Positions 17,246 through 26,521 of a DNA stretch of 64,000 bases are shown in pieces. The notes beneath the pieces are model-generated. The model made no database searches, was not told where the DNA came from, and worked only from the letters and a program-made list of their open reading frames with translations. The first letter of the stretch is position 1. Each line of letters opens with the position of its first letter. The stretch lies in NCBI RefSeq assembly GCF_003711105.1, contig NZ_CP023865.1:372001-436000 (forward strand). Direction: 5' to 3'. The translations under genes were made by a program, and so were the position numbers. This DNA is from Actinoplanes teichomyceticus ATCC 31121 (GTDB taxonomy: Bacteria > Actinomycetota > Actinomycetes > Mycobacteriales > Micromonosporaceae).

Positions 17246-18540
17246 GCGTGACCGGGGCGCAGAGCGCGGAGAAGAGCAAGAAGTCCTGGATGATCGACAC
17301 CACCCCGCTGCGGGTGGTGGCGTTCCGCCGGATGTGGATCGGCAACGGCGCCTCGTTCTTCGGCTTCCAGTTCACGTCGGTGGCCGTACCGGTGCAGATG
17401 TTCGCCGTCACGCACTCGCCGTTCTGGGTCGGCCTGCTCGGCGTGGCCGGCCTGGTCCCGTTGCTGATCTTCGGGCTCTGGGGCGGCGCGGTGGCCGACG
17501 TGGTTGACCGGCGCCGCCTGCTGCTGGCCAGCTCCGCGCTCACCTGGGTGGTCACTCTGGGCCTGCTGGCGCAGGCCGCTCTCGGCGTACGGAGTCCGCA
17601 CCTGCTCCTGGCCCTGACCGCGATCCAGTCGGTCGGCTTCGCGATCAGCTCCCCGGCCCGGCAGTCGATCGTCCCGCGGCTGGTGCCGGCCGACATGGTC
17701 CCGGCGGCGAACACGCTGAACTACACCACGACCACGGCCGGTGGCGTGCTCGGCCCGCTCGCCGCCGGACTGATCATGGGTGTGTGGTCCACCGACACCG
17801 GTGTGACCGCGGCGTACGCGGTCGACGCGCTGCTGTTCACGGTCACCTTCTGGGCCACCTGGCGGCTGCCGGCCATCCCGCCGGTCGAGCTGGACGGCGC
17901 CGACGAGAAGCCCACGGCCGGGCTGCGCGGCATCGTGACCGGCCTGCGGTTCCTGGTCACCCAGCCGGTGCTGCTGCTGTCCTTCGGCATCGACCTGATC
18001 GCCATGGTGTTCGCGATGCCGCGGGCGCTGTTCCCGGCGGTGGCGCAGGAGCGGTTCGGCGGGGGCGCCGCGGTCGGCTGGCTGTTCAGCGCGATCGCGA
18101 TCGGCTCGGTGCTGGGCGGCCTCACCTCCGGCTGGATCGGCCGGGTCCGCCGGCAGGGTGTCGCGCTGGTGGCCGCGGTGGTCGGCTGGGGGGTGGCGAT
18201 CAGCCTCTCCGGGCTGGCCCACCAGCTGTGGCTGATGGTCCTGCTGCTGGCCGTGGCCGGCGCGGCCGACCTGGTCAGCGCGGTCTACCGGCAGTCGATC
18301 ATGCAGACCTTCGCGCCGGACCGGTTGCGCGGCCGGCTGCAGGGCGTCTTCACCGTCGTGGTGGCTGGCGGCCCCCGACTGGGTGATCTCCGGGCCGGCG
18401 CCACGGCCGACCTGACCGGGGTGGGCGCCTCCTGGGTGGGCGGCGGGTTCGTGGCGGCGGCGCTGGCGCTGGTACTGGCGTCGGCGTTCCCGGCGTTGAT
18501 CCGATACCAGCCCGCTCGGGGCGCGACGGAGAACCACTAG
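17242..18540 (+). CDS. MFS transporter, EntS-like
   Basis: A 432-residue, 12-helix major facilitator protein. [20 protein letters not shown] at helix 1 and the loop [15 protein letters not shown] resemble the enterobactin-exporter group. [20 protein letters not shown] and [16 protein letters not shown] are other conserved stretches. GTG at 17242 overlaps the pdxH stop (GTGA), so it is translated with pdxH, though a link to vitamin B6 is only suggested by position. The substrate is unknown. Confidence 0.87.
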   Translation: MSVTGAQSAEKSKKSWMIDTTPLRVVAFRRMWIGNGASFFGFQFTSVAVPVQMFAVTHSPFWVGLLGVAGLVPLLIFGLWGGAVADVVDRRRLLLASSALTWVVTLGLLAQAALGVRSPHLLLALTAIQSVGFAISSPARQSIVPRLVPADMVPAANTLNYTTTTAGGVLGPLAAGLIMGVWSTDTGVTAAYAVDALLFTVTFWATWRLPAIPPVELDGADEKPTAGLRGIVTGLRFLVTQPVLLLSFGIDLIAMVFAMPRALFPAVAQERFGGGAAVGWLFSAIAIGSVLGGLTSGWIGRVRRQGVALVAAVVGWGVAISLSGLAHQLWLMVLLLAVAGAADLVSAVYRQSIMQTFAPDRLRGRLQGVFTVVVAGGPRLGDLRAGATADLTGVGASWVGGGFVAAALALVLASAFPALIRYQPARGATENH

Positions 18541-18550
18541 TGTCGCGGGT

Positions 18551-19468
18551 ATGACGGAGACAGCCGCGAAATCCGGGGTCCAGTGGTCGATCGAGGCGGA
18601 CGGCCGCCGGGCCGTGCTCGCCGAGGTCGGTGGCACGCTGCGCAGTTTCTCGTCCGGCGGGGTGGAGCTGCTCGACGGCTTCGGCCCGGACGAGATCTCC
18701 CCGGGTTCCGCCGGCCAGATCCTCGCCCCGTGGCCGAACCGGATCCGCGACGGGCAGTACACCTTCGAGGACCGGGCGTACCAGCTCCCGCTCACCGAGC
18801 CGGCCCGGCACAACGCCATCCACGGCCTGGTCAACTGGTCGCGCTGGCGGGCCACCGAGCACACCGCGTCCGCGGTCACCCTGGAGTACGACCTGCCGCC
18901 CCAGGTCGGCTACCCGTTCTCGCTGACCCTGCGGACCCGCTGGTCGGTCTCCGCGGAAGGCCTCCGCGGCGTGCAGGAGGTGGTCAACACCGGCGACGCG
19001 AACGCCCCGTGGGGCTACTCGGTGCACCCGTACCTGCGGCTGCCCGGCGTCCCGGTGGAGAACACCGTGCTGCAGGTGCCGGCCAAGACCCGGATCCTGG
19101 CCGACGCCCGGCTCCTGCCGATCGGCGCGGTCAAGGTCGCCGGCACCGAGTACGACTTCGCCGAACCCCGCCGGATCGGCACCATGATCCTGGACACCAC
19201 GTTCGGTGACATCGACTTCGGCCCGGACGGGCTCACCGAGGTCGTCCTCGCCGACCCGGACTCGGACACCAGGATCACCGTCTGGGCCGACGACAAGTTC
19301 AAGTACTGGCAGGTGTTCACCGGCGACACGCTGCACGGCGAGCGGCACCGCCGGTCCGTCGCGGTCGAGCCGATGACCTGTCCGCCGGACGCGTTCCGCT
19401 CCGGACGGGACCTGATCACGCTGGCGCCCGGCGAGACCTGGACCACCGCGTGGGGGATCCGCGCCTGA
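18551..19468 (+). CDS. Aldose 1-epimerase family protein
   Basis: A 305-residue galactose-mutarotase-fold protein that interconverts alpha and beta anomers of aldoses. Family features seen are LAPWPNRIRDGQYTFEDRAY, the histidine in ARHNAIHGLVNWSRW, and WGYSVHPYLRLPG. GalM and hexose-6-phosphate mutarotases share the fold, so the natural sugar is uncertain. TAGTGT seven bases before the ATG is a good -10 box overlapping the MFS stop codon, so it may have its own leaderless message. The nitroreductase follows with a 1-nt overlap. Confidence 0.88.
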   Translation: MTETAAKSGVQWSIEADGRRAVLAEVGGTLRSFSSGGVELLDGFGPDEISPGSAGQILAPWPNRIRDGQYTFEDRAYQLPLTEPARHNAIHGLVNWSRWRATEHTASAVTLEYDLPPQVGYPFSLTLRTRWSVSAEGLRGVQEVVNTGDANAPWGYSVHPYLRLPGVPVENTVLQVPAKTRILADARLLPIGAVKVAGTEYDFAEPRRIGTMILDTTFGDIDFGPDGLTEVVLADPDSDTRITVWADDKFKYWQVFTGDTLHGERHRRSVAVEPMTCPPDAFRSGRDLITLAPGETWTTAWGIRA

Positions 19469-20106
19469 TGGAGTTCGACGAGGTGGTCCGCCGGCGCCGG
19501 ATGATCCGCGGGTACGACCCGGAGCGCCCGGTGCCGCCGGAACTGATCGACAAGATCGTCCGGCACGGCCTGCGCGCCCCCTCGGCCGGCTTCTCGCAGG
19601 GCTGGGGCTTCCTGGTGCTCACCTCGCCCGCGGACCGGGACCGGTTCTGGTCGAGCACGGCGTACGGAGCCGGCGACCCCGGCGGCTGGCTCGACCGGAT
19701 GCGTACCGCGCCGCTGATCATCGTGGCCCTGTCCAACAAGTCGGTCTACCTGGATCGGTACGCCGAGAGCGACAAGGGCTGGACGGATCGGGACGAGGCG
19801 CGCTGGCCGGTGCCGTACTGGGACATCGACACCGGATTCGCCGCGCTGCTGATGCACCTGACCGCGGTCAGCGAGGAGCTCGGCTCGTGCTTCTTCGGGG
19901 TTCCGGCCGACCGGGTGCGCGACTTCCGGGCGGCGTTCGGGGTGCCGGAGGAGTTCACCCCGGTCGGCGCGCTCACCGTCGGCTATCCGGGAACCGACAA
20001 GAGGTCTCCGTCACTCAAACGCGGCCACCGGCCGGTGGACGATGTGGTGCATCATGGCCGGTGGGCTCCGGCCGGGCCGGCCCCGTCGGCGTCCGGCGAG
20101 GCCTGA
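19468..20106 (+). CDS. Nitroreductase family protein
   Basis: A 212-residue flavin enzyme that reduces nitro groups or similar acceptors with NAD(P)H. The N-terminal FMN-binding run (VVRRRRMIRGYDPERPVP, then LRAPSAGFSQGWGFLVLT) and the C-terminal FGVPADRVRDFRAAFGVP are typical. ATG 19468 overlaps the epimerase stop by one base (TGATG). It resembles the F420- or FMN-dependent nitroreductases common in actinobacteria. The physiological substrate is unknown. Confidence 0.87.
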   Translation: MEFDEVVRRRRMIRGYDPERPVPPELIDKIVRHGLRAPSAGFSQGWGFLVLTSPADRDRFWSSTAYGAGDPGGWLDRMRTAPLIIVALSNKSVYLDRYAESDKGWTDRDEARWPVPYWDIDTGFAALLMHLTAVSEELGSCFFGVPADRVRDFRAAFGVPEEFTPVGALTVGYPGTDKRSPSLKRGHRPVDDVVHHGRWAPAGPAPSASGEA

Positions 20107-20165
20107 CCGGCCCGCGGCTACGCTGGCATACCGAAGGACGTTTCGCAGGGAGAGGGGCAGCCGCC

Positions 20166-20462
20166 GTGATCTTCAAAGCGGTCCGGGACGGAGCCCCGTA
20201 CCCCGATCACCACACCACGTTGAAGGCGTGGGCGGAGATCCCGCCGCGGCCCATCCGGCTGGCCGACCTGATCACCACGAAACGCGAGCTGGCGCTGGAC
20301 AAGCTGCTCGCCGAGGACTCGACGTTCTACGGCGACCTCTTCCCCCACGTGGTGGAGTATCAGGGCGCCCTCTACCTGGAGGACGGCCTGCACCGGGCGC
20401 TGCGGGCCGCCCTGCAGCAGCGCAATCAGATCCACGCGCGGGTGCTGGTCGTCGAGGGGTGA
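20166..20462 (+). CDS. Small conserved actinobacterial protein, ParB-like motif
   Basis: A 98-residue protein beginning VIFKAVRDGAPYPDHHTTLK at GTG 20166, with GGGAGAGG upstream. I recognise it as a conserved small protein that often precedes LytR- or DUF4230-type genes; databases tend to call it hypothetical or an antitoxin. The stretch YLEDGLHRALRAALQQRN resembles the GxHR loop of ParB/Srx-like nucleotide-binding folds. No toxin partner is adjacent, so I do not call it an antitoxin. Confidence 0.7.
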   Translation: MIFKAVRDGAPYPDHHTTLKAWAEIPPRPIRLADLITTKRELALDKLLAEDSTFYGDLFPHVVEYQGALYLEDGLHRALRAALQQRNQIHARVLVVEG

Positions 20463-20520
20463 ATGTCCGGCCGGGTGCTTCCGGTCGCGGATTGTCGTAC
20501 CCGCTCCGTACCGTTAGGAC

Positions 20521-21282
20521 ATGGCCAACTCACCGGATGTCGAAGAGCCGACGACGGAATATCCGGCCGTGCCCGGCGGGGCCGAGCCGGTCCCCCCGGC
20601 GGAGCCGGGCGCGCCGGCCGAGTCGCCGGAGCGCCGGCCGAGCTTCTTCGCCCGCCTGCTGATCTTCGTCGGCGTCGTTTTCGCCCTGATCGTCGCGTCC
20701 TGCTTCGGGCTGCGCGCGCTCAACGTGCTGCCCTCCTTCGACAACCCGTTCTCCGACCGGACCGTCGACCGCAGCCAGCCCGTGCTGCTGCAGTCCATGC
20801 GCGATCTGCATCGGTACGTCGCCGCCGACGGCACCTTCCAGGTCATCGTCGACCTGCAGCAGAACCGCGAGAACATCCCCGACTTCCTGGTGAACCGGCG
20901 GATCCTGTTCGTCGGCTCGGGCACCGTGGAGGCCTATGTCGACTTCGGCGCCCTCACCGGCGACGCGCTCAAGGTCGACAACGAGAAGAAGACGATCGAG
21001 CTGACCCTGCCGCCGCCGCAGCAGTCGACGGCCGCGCTCGACATGGCCAAGAGCTACGTGGTCGAGGAGGACCGCGGGCTGCTGACCAGCATCGGCGACG
21101 CCTTCCGCAGCGACACGGACAAGCAGCAGCGGGTCTATCAGATGGCCCAGGAGAAGATCACCGAGGCGGCCCGGGGGAGCGGCCTGGATCAGCGGGCTCA
21201 GCAGAACACCCAGCTGATGCTGGAGAGCCTGTTCACCCGATTGGGGTACACCTCGGTGAAGGTGACCTTCACCACCCCGTGA
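20521..21282 (+). CDS. DUF4230 domain protein, membrane-anchored
   Basis: A 253-residue protein. An acidic/proline-rich cytoplasmic N-terminus is followed by one membrane helix at about residues 44-65 (LLIFVGVVFALIVASCFGLR) and an extracellular DUF4230 domain (LHRYVAADGTFQVIVDLQQN, VGSGTVEAYVDFG, SLFTRLGYTSVKVTF). The family's function is unknown; the domain faces the cell wall. TACCGT six bases before the ATG is a -10 box, giving a probable leaderless message. Confidence 0.85.
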   Translation: MANSPDVEEPTTEYPAVPGGAEPVPPAEPGAPAESPERRPSFFARLLIFVGVVFALIVASCFGLRALNVLPSFDNPFSDRTVDRSQPVLLQSMRDLHRYVAADGTFQVIVDLQQNRENIPDFLVNRRILFVGSGTVEAYVDFGALTGDALKVDNEKKTIELTLPPPQQSTAALDMAKSYVVEEDRGLLTSIGDAFRSDTDKQQRVYQMAQEKITEAARGSGLDQRAQQNTQLMLESLFTRLGYTSVKVTFTTP

Positions 21283-21302
21283 CGGGCGGGTTGGCCGGTC
21301 GA

Positions 21303-21700
21303 GCGACGCCCTTGCCGGGGTTGCCCGCTCCGGCCGGGCGCCCGGCCGGCCGGTGGGCCGAGCGACGCCGTCGCCGGGGTCATCCGCTCCGGCCCGCGTG
21401 GCGTCCGGCCGGCCGGTGGGTGGGGCGACGCCGCCGTCCCCGGGGGGCCAGGACGGCGGCGTCCATGAATCGCCGCCCGGTGGTGGCCGGGCTGCGATCC
21501 AGCTCTTCCGCGCGGTGGCCGCCGACGCTCGCGGGACCCCGTGTTTGCGGGGCCTTGCGCTTGCCGGGGCCTTCGTGCTTGCGGGCGCCTTGTGCTTGCG
21601 GGGCCCTCGTGTCTGCGGGGATCCCGGGCTTGTGGGTCCTCGTGTCTGCGGGGATCCCGGGCTTGTGGGGCCCCTCGTGCTTGCGGGGACGCCGGGCTAG
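21303..21700. repeat. Two degenerate GC-rich repeat arrays between DUF4230 and PspC
   Basis: The gap at 21283-21752 has no credible gene. Its first half repeats GCGACGCC at 21303, 21362 and 21425 (period about 60). Its second half repeats [16 protein letters not shown] words, with a near-perfect 33-bp duplication beginning CTCGTGTCTGCGGGGATCCC at 21606 and 21639. The two arrays are unrelated to each other. Confidence 0.75.
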
Positions 21701-21752
21701 CGGCCTGGCGTGCTTGCACGGGGGCCCGCGTCGCGGAACGCCGGGAGGGCGA

Positions 21753-21956
21753 TCACTCGTTGGGCATCAGGGCCCAGAGGACCAGGTAGGCGATGAACTG
21801 CGGGCCCGGCAGCAGGCAGGACACCAGGAACAGCAGCCGGACCGTACCGGCCGACATCCCGTAGCGGCGGGCCAGACCGGCGCAGACACCGGCGATCCAG
21901 CGGTTGTGACGGGGGCGGGTCAGGGCGCGTGACTTGACGGGGCTGGTCACGATCAT
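21753..21956 (-). CDS. PspC domain protein
   Basis: A 67-residue PspC-type membrane protein. RPRHNRWIAGVCAGLARRYG, then the membrane helix LLFLVSCLLPGPQFIAYLVL and the end WALMPNE, are typical. PspC proteins take part in envelope-stress responses; actinobacterial short forms are of unknown role. The start is ambiguous: AAGGAG sits three bases before ATG 21956 and nine before GTG 21950. The longer open frame upstream is not used. Confidence 0.87.
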   Translation of the reverse strand: MIVTSPVKSRALTRPRHNRWIAGVCAGLARRYGMSAGTVRLLFLVSCLLPGPQFIAYLVLWALMPNE

Positions 21957-22162
21957 CGACTCCTTCAGCGTGGCCGGAGCGCTCTGCCCCGGACCACTTC
22001 GACGGTAGGTACGGCAGCCGCGCCGTCCCTCATCCCGCAGATGGAGAGCAGCGGCCGGACTCCCGTAAGGGGGACCCGTACCCGAATGACGCCCGCTGTT
22101 AACCTTTAGCCGCCTCGCACGCCCCCTAGCTGCGGGCTCGTGTTCATCCATGGAGGCGAACG

Positions 22163-24010
22163 GTGGCGCTGGCCGTCCTGCACGCGAGTCCCGGGACCGC
22201 CCTCACCGGCAGCGAGGCGAGCCGCCTCGCCGACGACCTCACCGCCGCCCTGCACGCCGCCGGCGCGCCGCAGGTCGACCGGGTCGCGGCCGGCGCCGAC
22301 CTGCCGGAACACCTGCGTGCGGCGGCCCGCCGCGCCCGGGATGCCGGCACCTCGCTGCTGATCTGCGCCGACGACCTGGTCACCCATCACAGCCTGCTGC
22401 GGATGCTGGCCACCGACCCGGCCGGCCGCAGCACCGTGCTGGTCGCCACCGACCCGGAGGGCGAACTGCGGGAGGAGCGGGGCCGCGCGGTCCCGGCCGA
22501 GCCGGGCGCCGGCACGGTGCGCCACCTGGGCGCGATGTGCCTGGCCCCGGCCGACCTGCCGCTGCTGGAAGGGGTCGCCGACCGCGCGGACCTGCTGCCC
22601 GCGTTGCTGGAGGCGGGGCTGGTCCCGGCCGCCGTCCGGGTGCGCCTGCTGCACGCCGAGCGGGCCGGCACGGACGAGCAGCTCGCCGCCGCGCGGCGGC
22701 GGCTCGCCGCGATCGACGAGGACCGGGCGCGCTTGCGGCTCGCGGTCAAGGAGCAGGACGACTTCTTCACGACGTACGCGGTGAGCAGCTGGTCCCCGCT
22801 GGTCACCCGGACCGCCGCGCGGCTGCGCCTGAGCCCGACGGCGGTGACCGTGCTGTCGGTGCTGTTCGCCGGCGCCGCGGCGCTGGCCTTCTGGCAGGCG
22901 TCGCGGGTCGCCATGATCCTCGGCGGCCTGCTGCTCTACCTGGGTTTCGTGCTGGACTGCGTGGACGGCCAGCTGGCCCGGTACACCCGGCGGTTCGACG
23001 CGTTCGGCGGCTGGCTGGACACCATGGCGGACCGGGCCAAGGAGTACGCGGTGTACGCCGGTCTGGCGGCCGGCGCGGACCGGCTCGGTCTGCCGTACGC
23101 CTGGCCCCTGGCGATCACCGCCATCGCCCTGCAGACCGTCCGGCACATGACCGACACGTGGTACGGCGCGCTGCACGACGAGGCGGCGGCCCGGCCCCGC
23201 CCGCAGGCCGCCGGTGGGGTCGGCGCGCGGCTGAGCGCGGCCTCGCAGGCGGCGCAGAACAGCCGTGGCTCGCTGATCTACTGGGCCAAACGGATCGTGG
23301 TCTTCCCGATCGGCGAGCGGTGGGCGCTGATCGCGCTGCTCGCGGCGGTCACGAACGGCCGGATCGCGCTCGCGGCGGTCGTCGGCCTCGGGGTGCTGGC
23401 GTTCCTCTACACGCTGTCGCTGCGGTCGCTGCGCGCGCTGTCGATGCGGGTGGCCGTGCTGGACCGGGTCGACACCGCCCGGCACCGGGACGACGGCTGG
23501 GTGGCGCGCAGCGTGCTCGGGCGGGCCCGGATGGACTTCCCCCTGCTGGTGGCGGCGGTTCTCCCGGCGTACGCGATGGTCGGGGTCCTCTGCGGCGAAC
23601 CGCTGCGGACCGGCATCCTGGCCGGCGGGATCCCGGCGGTGCTGGCCGCCGGGATGACCGCCCGGGCCCGGCACGACCGCCCGCTGGACTGGCTGGTCCC
23701 GGCCGCGCTGCGCGCCGCGGAGTACGTGTTCGTGGTGCTCGCCGGGCTGACCGGCCAGGTGCCGTGGCCGCTGGTGTTCCTGCTGCTGTTCGCGCTGGCG
23801 CTGCGGCACTACGACCTGACCGCGCGGATGGAGAAGGGCGCGCCGGGTACCCGGGCCGGCGCGGCGGTGCTCGGCTGGGAGGGGCGGACGGTCCTGCTGG
23901 CGGCAGCGACGCTGGCGGGTTTCGCGGCCGGCGGCGTGGCGCTGCTGGCGGCCCTGGTCGGCGGCGCCTTCCTGACGACCGCGGTCCGCGACTGGCGCGC
24001 CTCTCGCTGA
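22163..24010 (+). CDS. CDP-alcohol phosphatidyltransferase with DUF5941 region
   Basis: A 615-residue membrane protein. Residues 1-200 are soluble and resemble a degraded sugar-nucleotidyltransferase half, as in bifunctional inositol-phosphate enzymes. From about residue 260 comes the CDP-alcohol phosphotransferase signature: DCVDGQLAR, then G and two D residues in FDAFGGWLDTMADR. The C-terminal half holds further helices of the DUF5941 type. Members transfer a phospho-alcohol from CDP to a polyol; product and acceptor are unknown here. GTG 22163 follows GGAGGCGAACG. It is divergent from PspC. Confidence 0.83.
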   Translation: MALAVLHASPGTALTGSEASRLADDLTAALHAAGAPQVDRVAAGADLPEHLRAAARRARDAGTSLLICADDLVTHHSLLRMLATDPAGRSTVLVATDPEGELREERGRAVPAEPGAGTVRHLGAMCLAPADLPLLEGVADRADLLPALLEAGLVPAAVRVRLLHAERAGTDEQLAAARRRLAAIDEDRARLRLAVKEQDDFFTTYAVSSWSPLVTRTAARLRLSPTAVTVLSVLFAGAAALAFWQASRVAMILGGLLLYLGFVLDCVDGQLARYTRRFDAFGGWLDTMADRAKEYAVYAGLAAGADRLGLPYAWPLAITAIALQTVRHMTDTWYGALHDEAAARPRPQAAGGVGARLSAASQAAQNSRGSLIYWAKRIVVFPIGERWALIALLAAVTNGRIALAAVVGLGVLAFLYTLSLRSLRALSMRVAVLDRVDTARHRDDGWVARSVLGRARMDFPLLVAAVLPAYAMVGVLCGEPLRTGILAGGIPAVLAAGMTARARHDRPLDWLVPAALRAAEYVFVVLAGLTGQVPWPLVFLLLFALALRHYDLTARMEKGAPGTRAGAAVLGWEGRTVLLAAATLAGFAAGGVALLAALVGGAFLTTAVRDWRASR

Positions 24011-24081
24011 GCCGCGGGATCTCGGAACGGGCGGCCGGCGCGAGCGCCGACGCGCGCCGGGTCGTCACGGGTTGCCGCGGA

Positions 24082-24310
24082 GTGCCGAGGCCGGCCGGGG
24101 TCGTCACGGTTGCCGGCGGAGTGCCGAGGCCGCGGGGGTCGTCACGGTTGCCGGCGGAGTGCCGAGGCCGCGGGGGTCGTCACGGTTGCCGGCGGAGTGC
24201 CGAGGCCGCGGGGGTCGTCACGGTTGCCGGCGGAGTGCCGAGGCCGCGGGGGTCGTCACGGTTGCCGGCGGAGCGCCGAGGCCGCGGCGGCCGTCACGGG
24301 CGGCCGGCGG
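24082..24310. repeat. Tandem repeat, 38-bp unit, about six copies
   Basis: GTGCCGAGG recurs at 24082, 24121, 24159, 24197 and 24235, with GCGCCGAGG at 24273. Spacings are 39, 38, 38, 38 and 38. The unit continues CCGCGGGGGTCGTCACGGTT and then GCCGGCGGA. Middle copies are identical and the ends diverge. The period is not a multiple of three, so the repeated peptides in every frame are not real proteins. Confidence 0.93.
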
Positions 24311-24525
24311 AAGCGCCGCGGCTGACCGGCCCGGTGGCCGAATGTCGCTCGCTGCTGGGAACGTGCACATCAGGCGGGCCCCGTTCAATTCCGCGTAATC
24401 GAATGATCACAATCTGCGAATGGCACGTTCGCCCGATGGCAAAGCATCGACACCCCTCGCAAAGTCATTATCCGATCGCCGACCGTCGTGGGTTCGGGAT
24501 CGAACTTTCGATGGGGAGGTTGGCG
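24311..24525. other. Leader region of the ABC ATPase gene
   Basis: This stretch is less GC-rich than its surroundings, especially 24385-24480 (for example AAAGTCATTATCC), as expected of a promoter region. No single -35/-10 pair is compelling, and I see no operator palindrome or gene. Confidence 0.4.
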
Positions 24526-25821
24526 GTGTCCACCGTCGCGCTCAAGGACGTCACCAAGATCTGGCCGGACGGCACGGTTGCCGTGAACCGGGTGTCCCTC
24601 GACGTGCGGGACGGCGAGTTCATGGTGCTGCTCGGCCCGTCCGGCTGTGGCAAGTCGACCGTGCTCCGGATGATCGCCGGCCTGGAGGACCCCACCGAAG
24701 GCGACATCCTGCTGAACGGCGAGCCGGTGCTCGACCTGCCGCCGCGTGACCGCAGCATCGCCATGGTGTTCCAGGACTTCGCGCTCTATCCGCACATGAC
24801 CGTCGCGGACAACATCGGCTTCCCGCTCAAGCTGTCCGGCGTGGAGCCGGGGCCCCGGCAGGACCGGGTCGGCACGGTGGCCGGCGCGCTCGGCATCGGC
24901 GAGGTGCTCGGCCGCCGGCCCAGTCAGCTCTCCGGCGGGCAGCGGCAGCGGGTCGCGATGGGCCGGGCGATGGTCCGCCGCCCGGGGCTCTTCCTGATGG
25001 ACGAGCCGCTGTCGAACCTGGACAGCGGCCTGCGCGCGGAGCTGCGGGCGGAGATCACCAGCATGACCCGCGAGCTCGGGGTCACCACCATGTACGTCAC
25101 GCACGACCAGGCCGAGGCGCTGACGATGGCGGACCGGGTGGCGATCATGCGGCGCGGCGTGCTGCAGGACCTGGGTACGCCCACCGAGGTCTACCGCCGC
25201 CCGGCCACCCTCTACGTCGCGGCCTTCCTCGGCTCCCCGCGGATGAACCTGCTGGAGGCGTCGGTCTACGTCCACCTGGACCGGTACGTCGCGCTCAACT
25301 TCGGCGAGCAGAGCCTCTACCTGGCCTGGTCCGACCCCCGGTCGCGGGCGGTGGCCCGCTACCACGGCGAGCGGATCGTGGTCGGGGTGCGGGCCGAGGC
25401 GCTCACCCCGGTCACCCCGGACACGGCGGGCGCGGTCCTGCACGGGCGGATCCGCTATCTCGAGCACCACGGCCACGAGTCGCTGGCCTACCTGGACATC
25501 GGTGCGACCGCGATCGTGGTCGACGAGATCGGCGGCCCGGTCCGCGATCAGGGGCCCACCGGCGGCGCGCTGAAGCGGCTGGGCGGGGCGTTGCAGCGGC
25601 TGACCCGGGCGGCTCCGGCCCCGGCGCCGGAGGACGGGGGCGCTCCGGTCAGCCTGCTCAACGACCCCGGCCGCCATCATCGGAGAGCGGCCGAGCTGTC
25701 GGTGCGGCTGGCTCCGTACCCGGCGGTCACCTCGGGGCATCCGCTCACCGTGGCGGTGCAGATGGACGCCGTGCACTTCTTCGACGAGCGCGGCGACCGG
25801 ATCGACGTGGGATGGCGCTAG
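24526..25821 (+). CDS. Sugar ABC transporter ATP-binding protein (UgpC/MsiK type)
   Basis: A 431-residue ATPase of the carbohydrate-uptake CUT1 class. Walker A GPSGCGKST is at residues 37-45, the signature LSGGQRQR near 135, and Walker B FLMDEPLSNLD near 157; the MalK-type regulatory half follows. A Pro/Ala insert (about residues 345-380) makes it longer than usual. GTG 24526 has GGGAGG six bases upstream, better than ATG 24511. No permease or binding protein lies beside it, so it may serve several importers, as MsiK does in Streptomyces. Confidence 0.9.
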   Translation: MSTVALKDVTKIWPDGTVAVNRVSLDVRDGEFMVLLGPSGCGKSTVLRMIAGLEDPTEGDILLNGEPVLDLPPRDRSIAMVFQDFALYPHMTVADNIGFPLKLSGVEPGPRQDRVGTVAGALGIGEVLGRRPSQLSGGQRQRVAMGRAMVRRPGLFLMDEPLSNLDSGLRAELRAEITSMTRELGVTTMYVTHDQAEALTMADRVAIMRRGVLQDLGTPTEVYRRPATLYVAAFLGSPRMNLLEASVYVHLDRYVALNFGEQSLYLAWSDPRSRAVARYHGERIVVGVRAEALTPVTPDTAGAVLHGRIRYLEHHGHESLAYLDIGATAIVVDEIGGPVRDQGPTGGALKRLGGALQRLTRAAPAPAPEDGGAPVSLLNDPGRHHRRAAELSVRLAPYPAVTSGHPLTVAVQMDAVHFFDERGDRIDVGWR

Positions 25822-25933
25822 TGAACGTGGTCGGCGGCGGAAACGTGGTGACCGCCACTTCCGGGGCGGATCGCGGATGCCTGCTGCCACCGACCGGCCA
25901 CAGCGCGTAGGCTGCACGACGGTGGAGGACAGG

Positions 25934-26407
25934 ATGGGCCAGACGGTGCGCTCGGCTCCCGGCGTGGAGCCGATGAGTGACGCCGCCCCGGCGCCGTCCG
26001 GGTCTCCGGTCCTGCTGGACCGGACTTTCGGGCACGCCGACATCACCGTGCTGCGGCACGAGGTGTCCCGGCTGCTGTCCCCGATCGCCGGGAACGGGGA
26101 CCGGTTGTCCGGTTATGTGCTGGCCGTCAACGAGGTCCTCACCAACGTCGTGCTGCACGCCGGCGGGCACGGCCGGATCCAGCTGCGGCGGGAGGCCGGC
26201 GCCGTGTGGTGCGTGATCACCGACTCCGGCCCGGGCATCCCGGACGACTATCTGGACAGCCACCTCCTCCCCGGTACGGAGGAGATCGGTGGTCGCGGTC
26301 TGTGGCTGGCGCACCGGTTGTGCGACGAGGTGACCACCGCGACCGGGCCGATCGGCACCTCGATCGGCCTGCGGATGGACCTGGCGCCGTCGGCCGGACG
26401 GCGGTGA
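25934..26407 (+). CDS. HATPase_c anti-sigma-type ATP-binding protein
   Basis: A 157-residue GHKL ATPase of the RsbW/SpoIIAB-like group common in actinobacteria. The N box (VNEVLTNVVLHAGG), the G1 box (ITDSGPGIPDDYLD) and the G2 region (EEIGGRGLWLAHRLCDEV) are clear. Such proteins usually bind sigma factors or anti-anti-sigma proteins, phosphorylating the latter. The ATG at 25934 follows GGAGG. No partner sigma factor or STAS protein is adjacent, so the target is unknown. Confidence 0.87.
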   Translation: MGQTVRSAPGVEPMSDAAPAPSGSPVLLDRTFGHADITVLRHEVSRLLSPIAGNGDRLSGYVLAVNEVLTNVVLHAGGHGRIQLRREAGAVWCVITDSGPGIPDDYLDSHLLPGTEEIGGRGLWLAHRLCDEVTTATGPIGTSIGLRMDLAPSAGRR

Positions 26408-26521
26408 AATCGCAGCTCGATCGGGGTGAGAACAGCTACTTGAACAACCTGTGAAACGCGCAGGAAATGTGAAGCCGCCCTTCGCCTCTCGTCTTCCGCC
26501 GGGTGCGACTACATTGGGCGC

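Noticed and set aside
20166..20462. Antitoxin of a toxin-antitoxin pair
   Set aside because: No toxin-sized partner gene is adjacent; the next gene is a membrane DUF4230 protein.
24072..24398. Open frames with repeated RGRHGCRRSAEA peptides
   Set aside because: The 38-bp repeat gives similar peptides in every frame, and no start has a ribosome-binding site.
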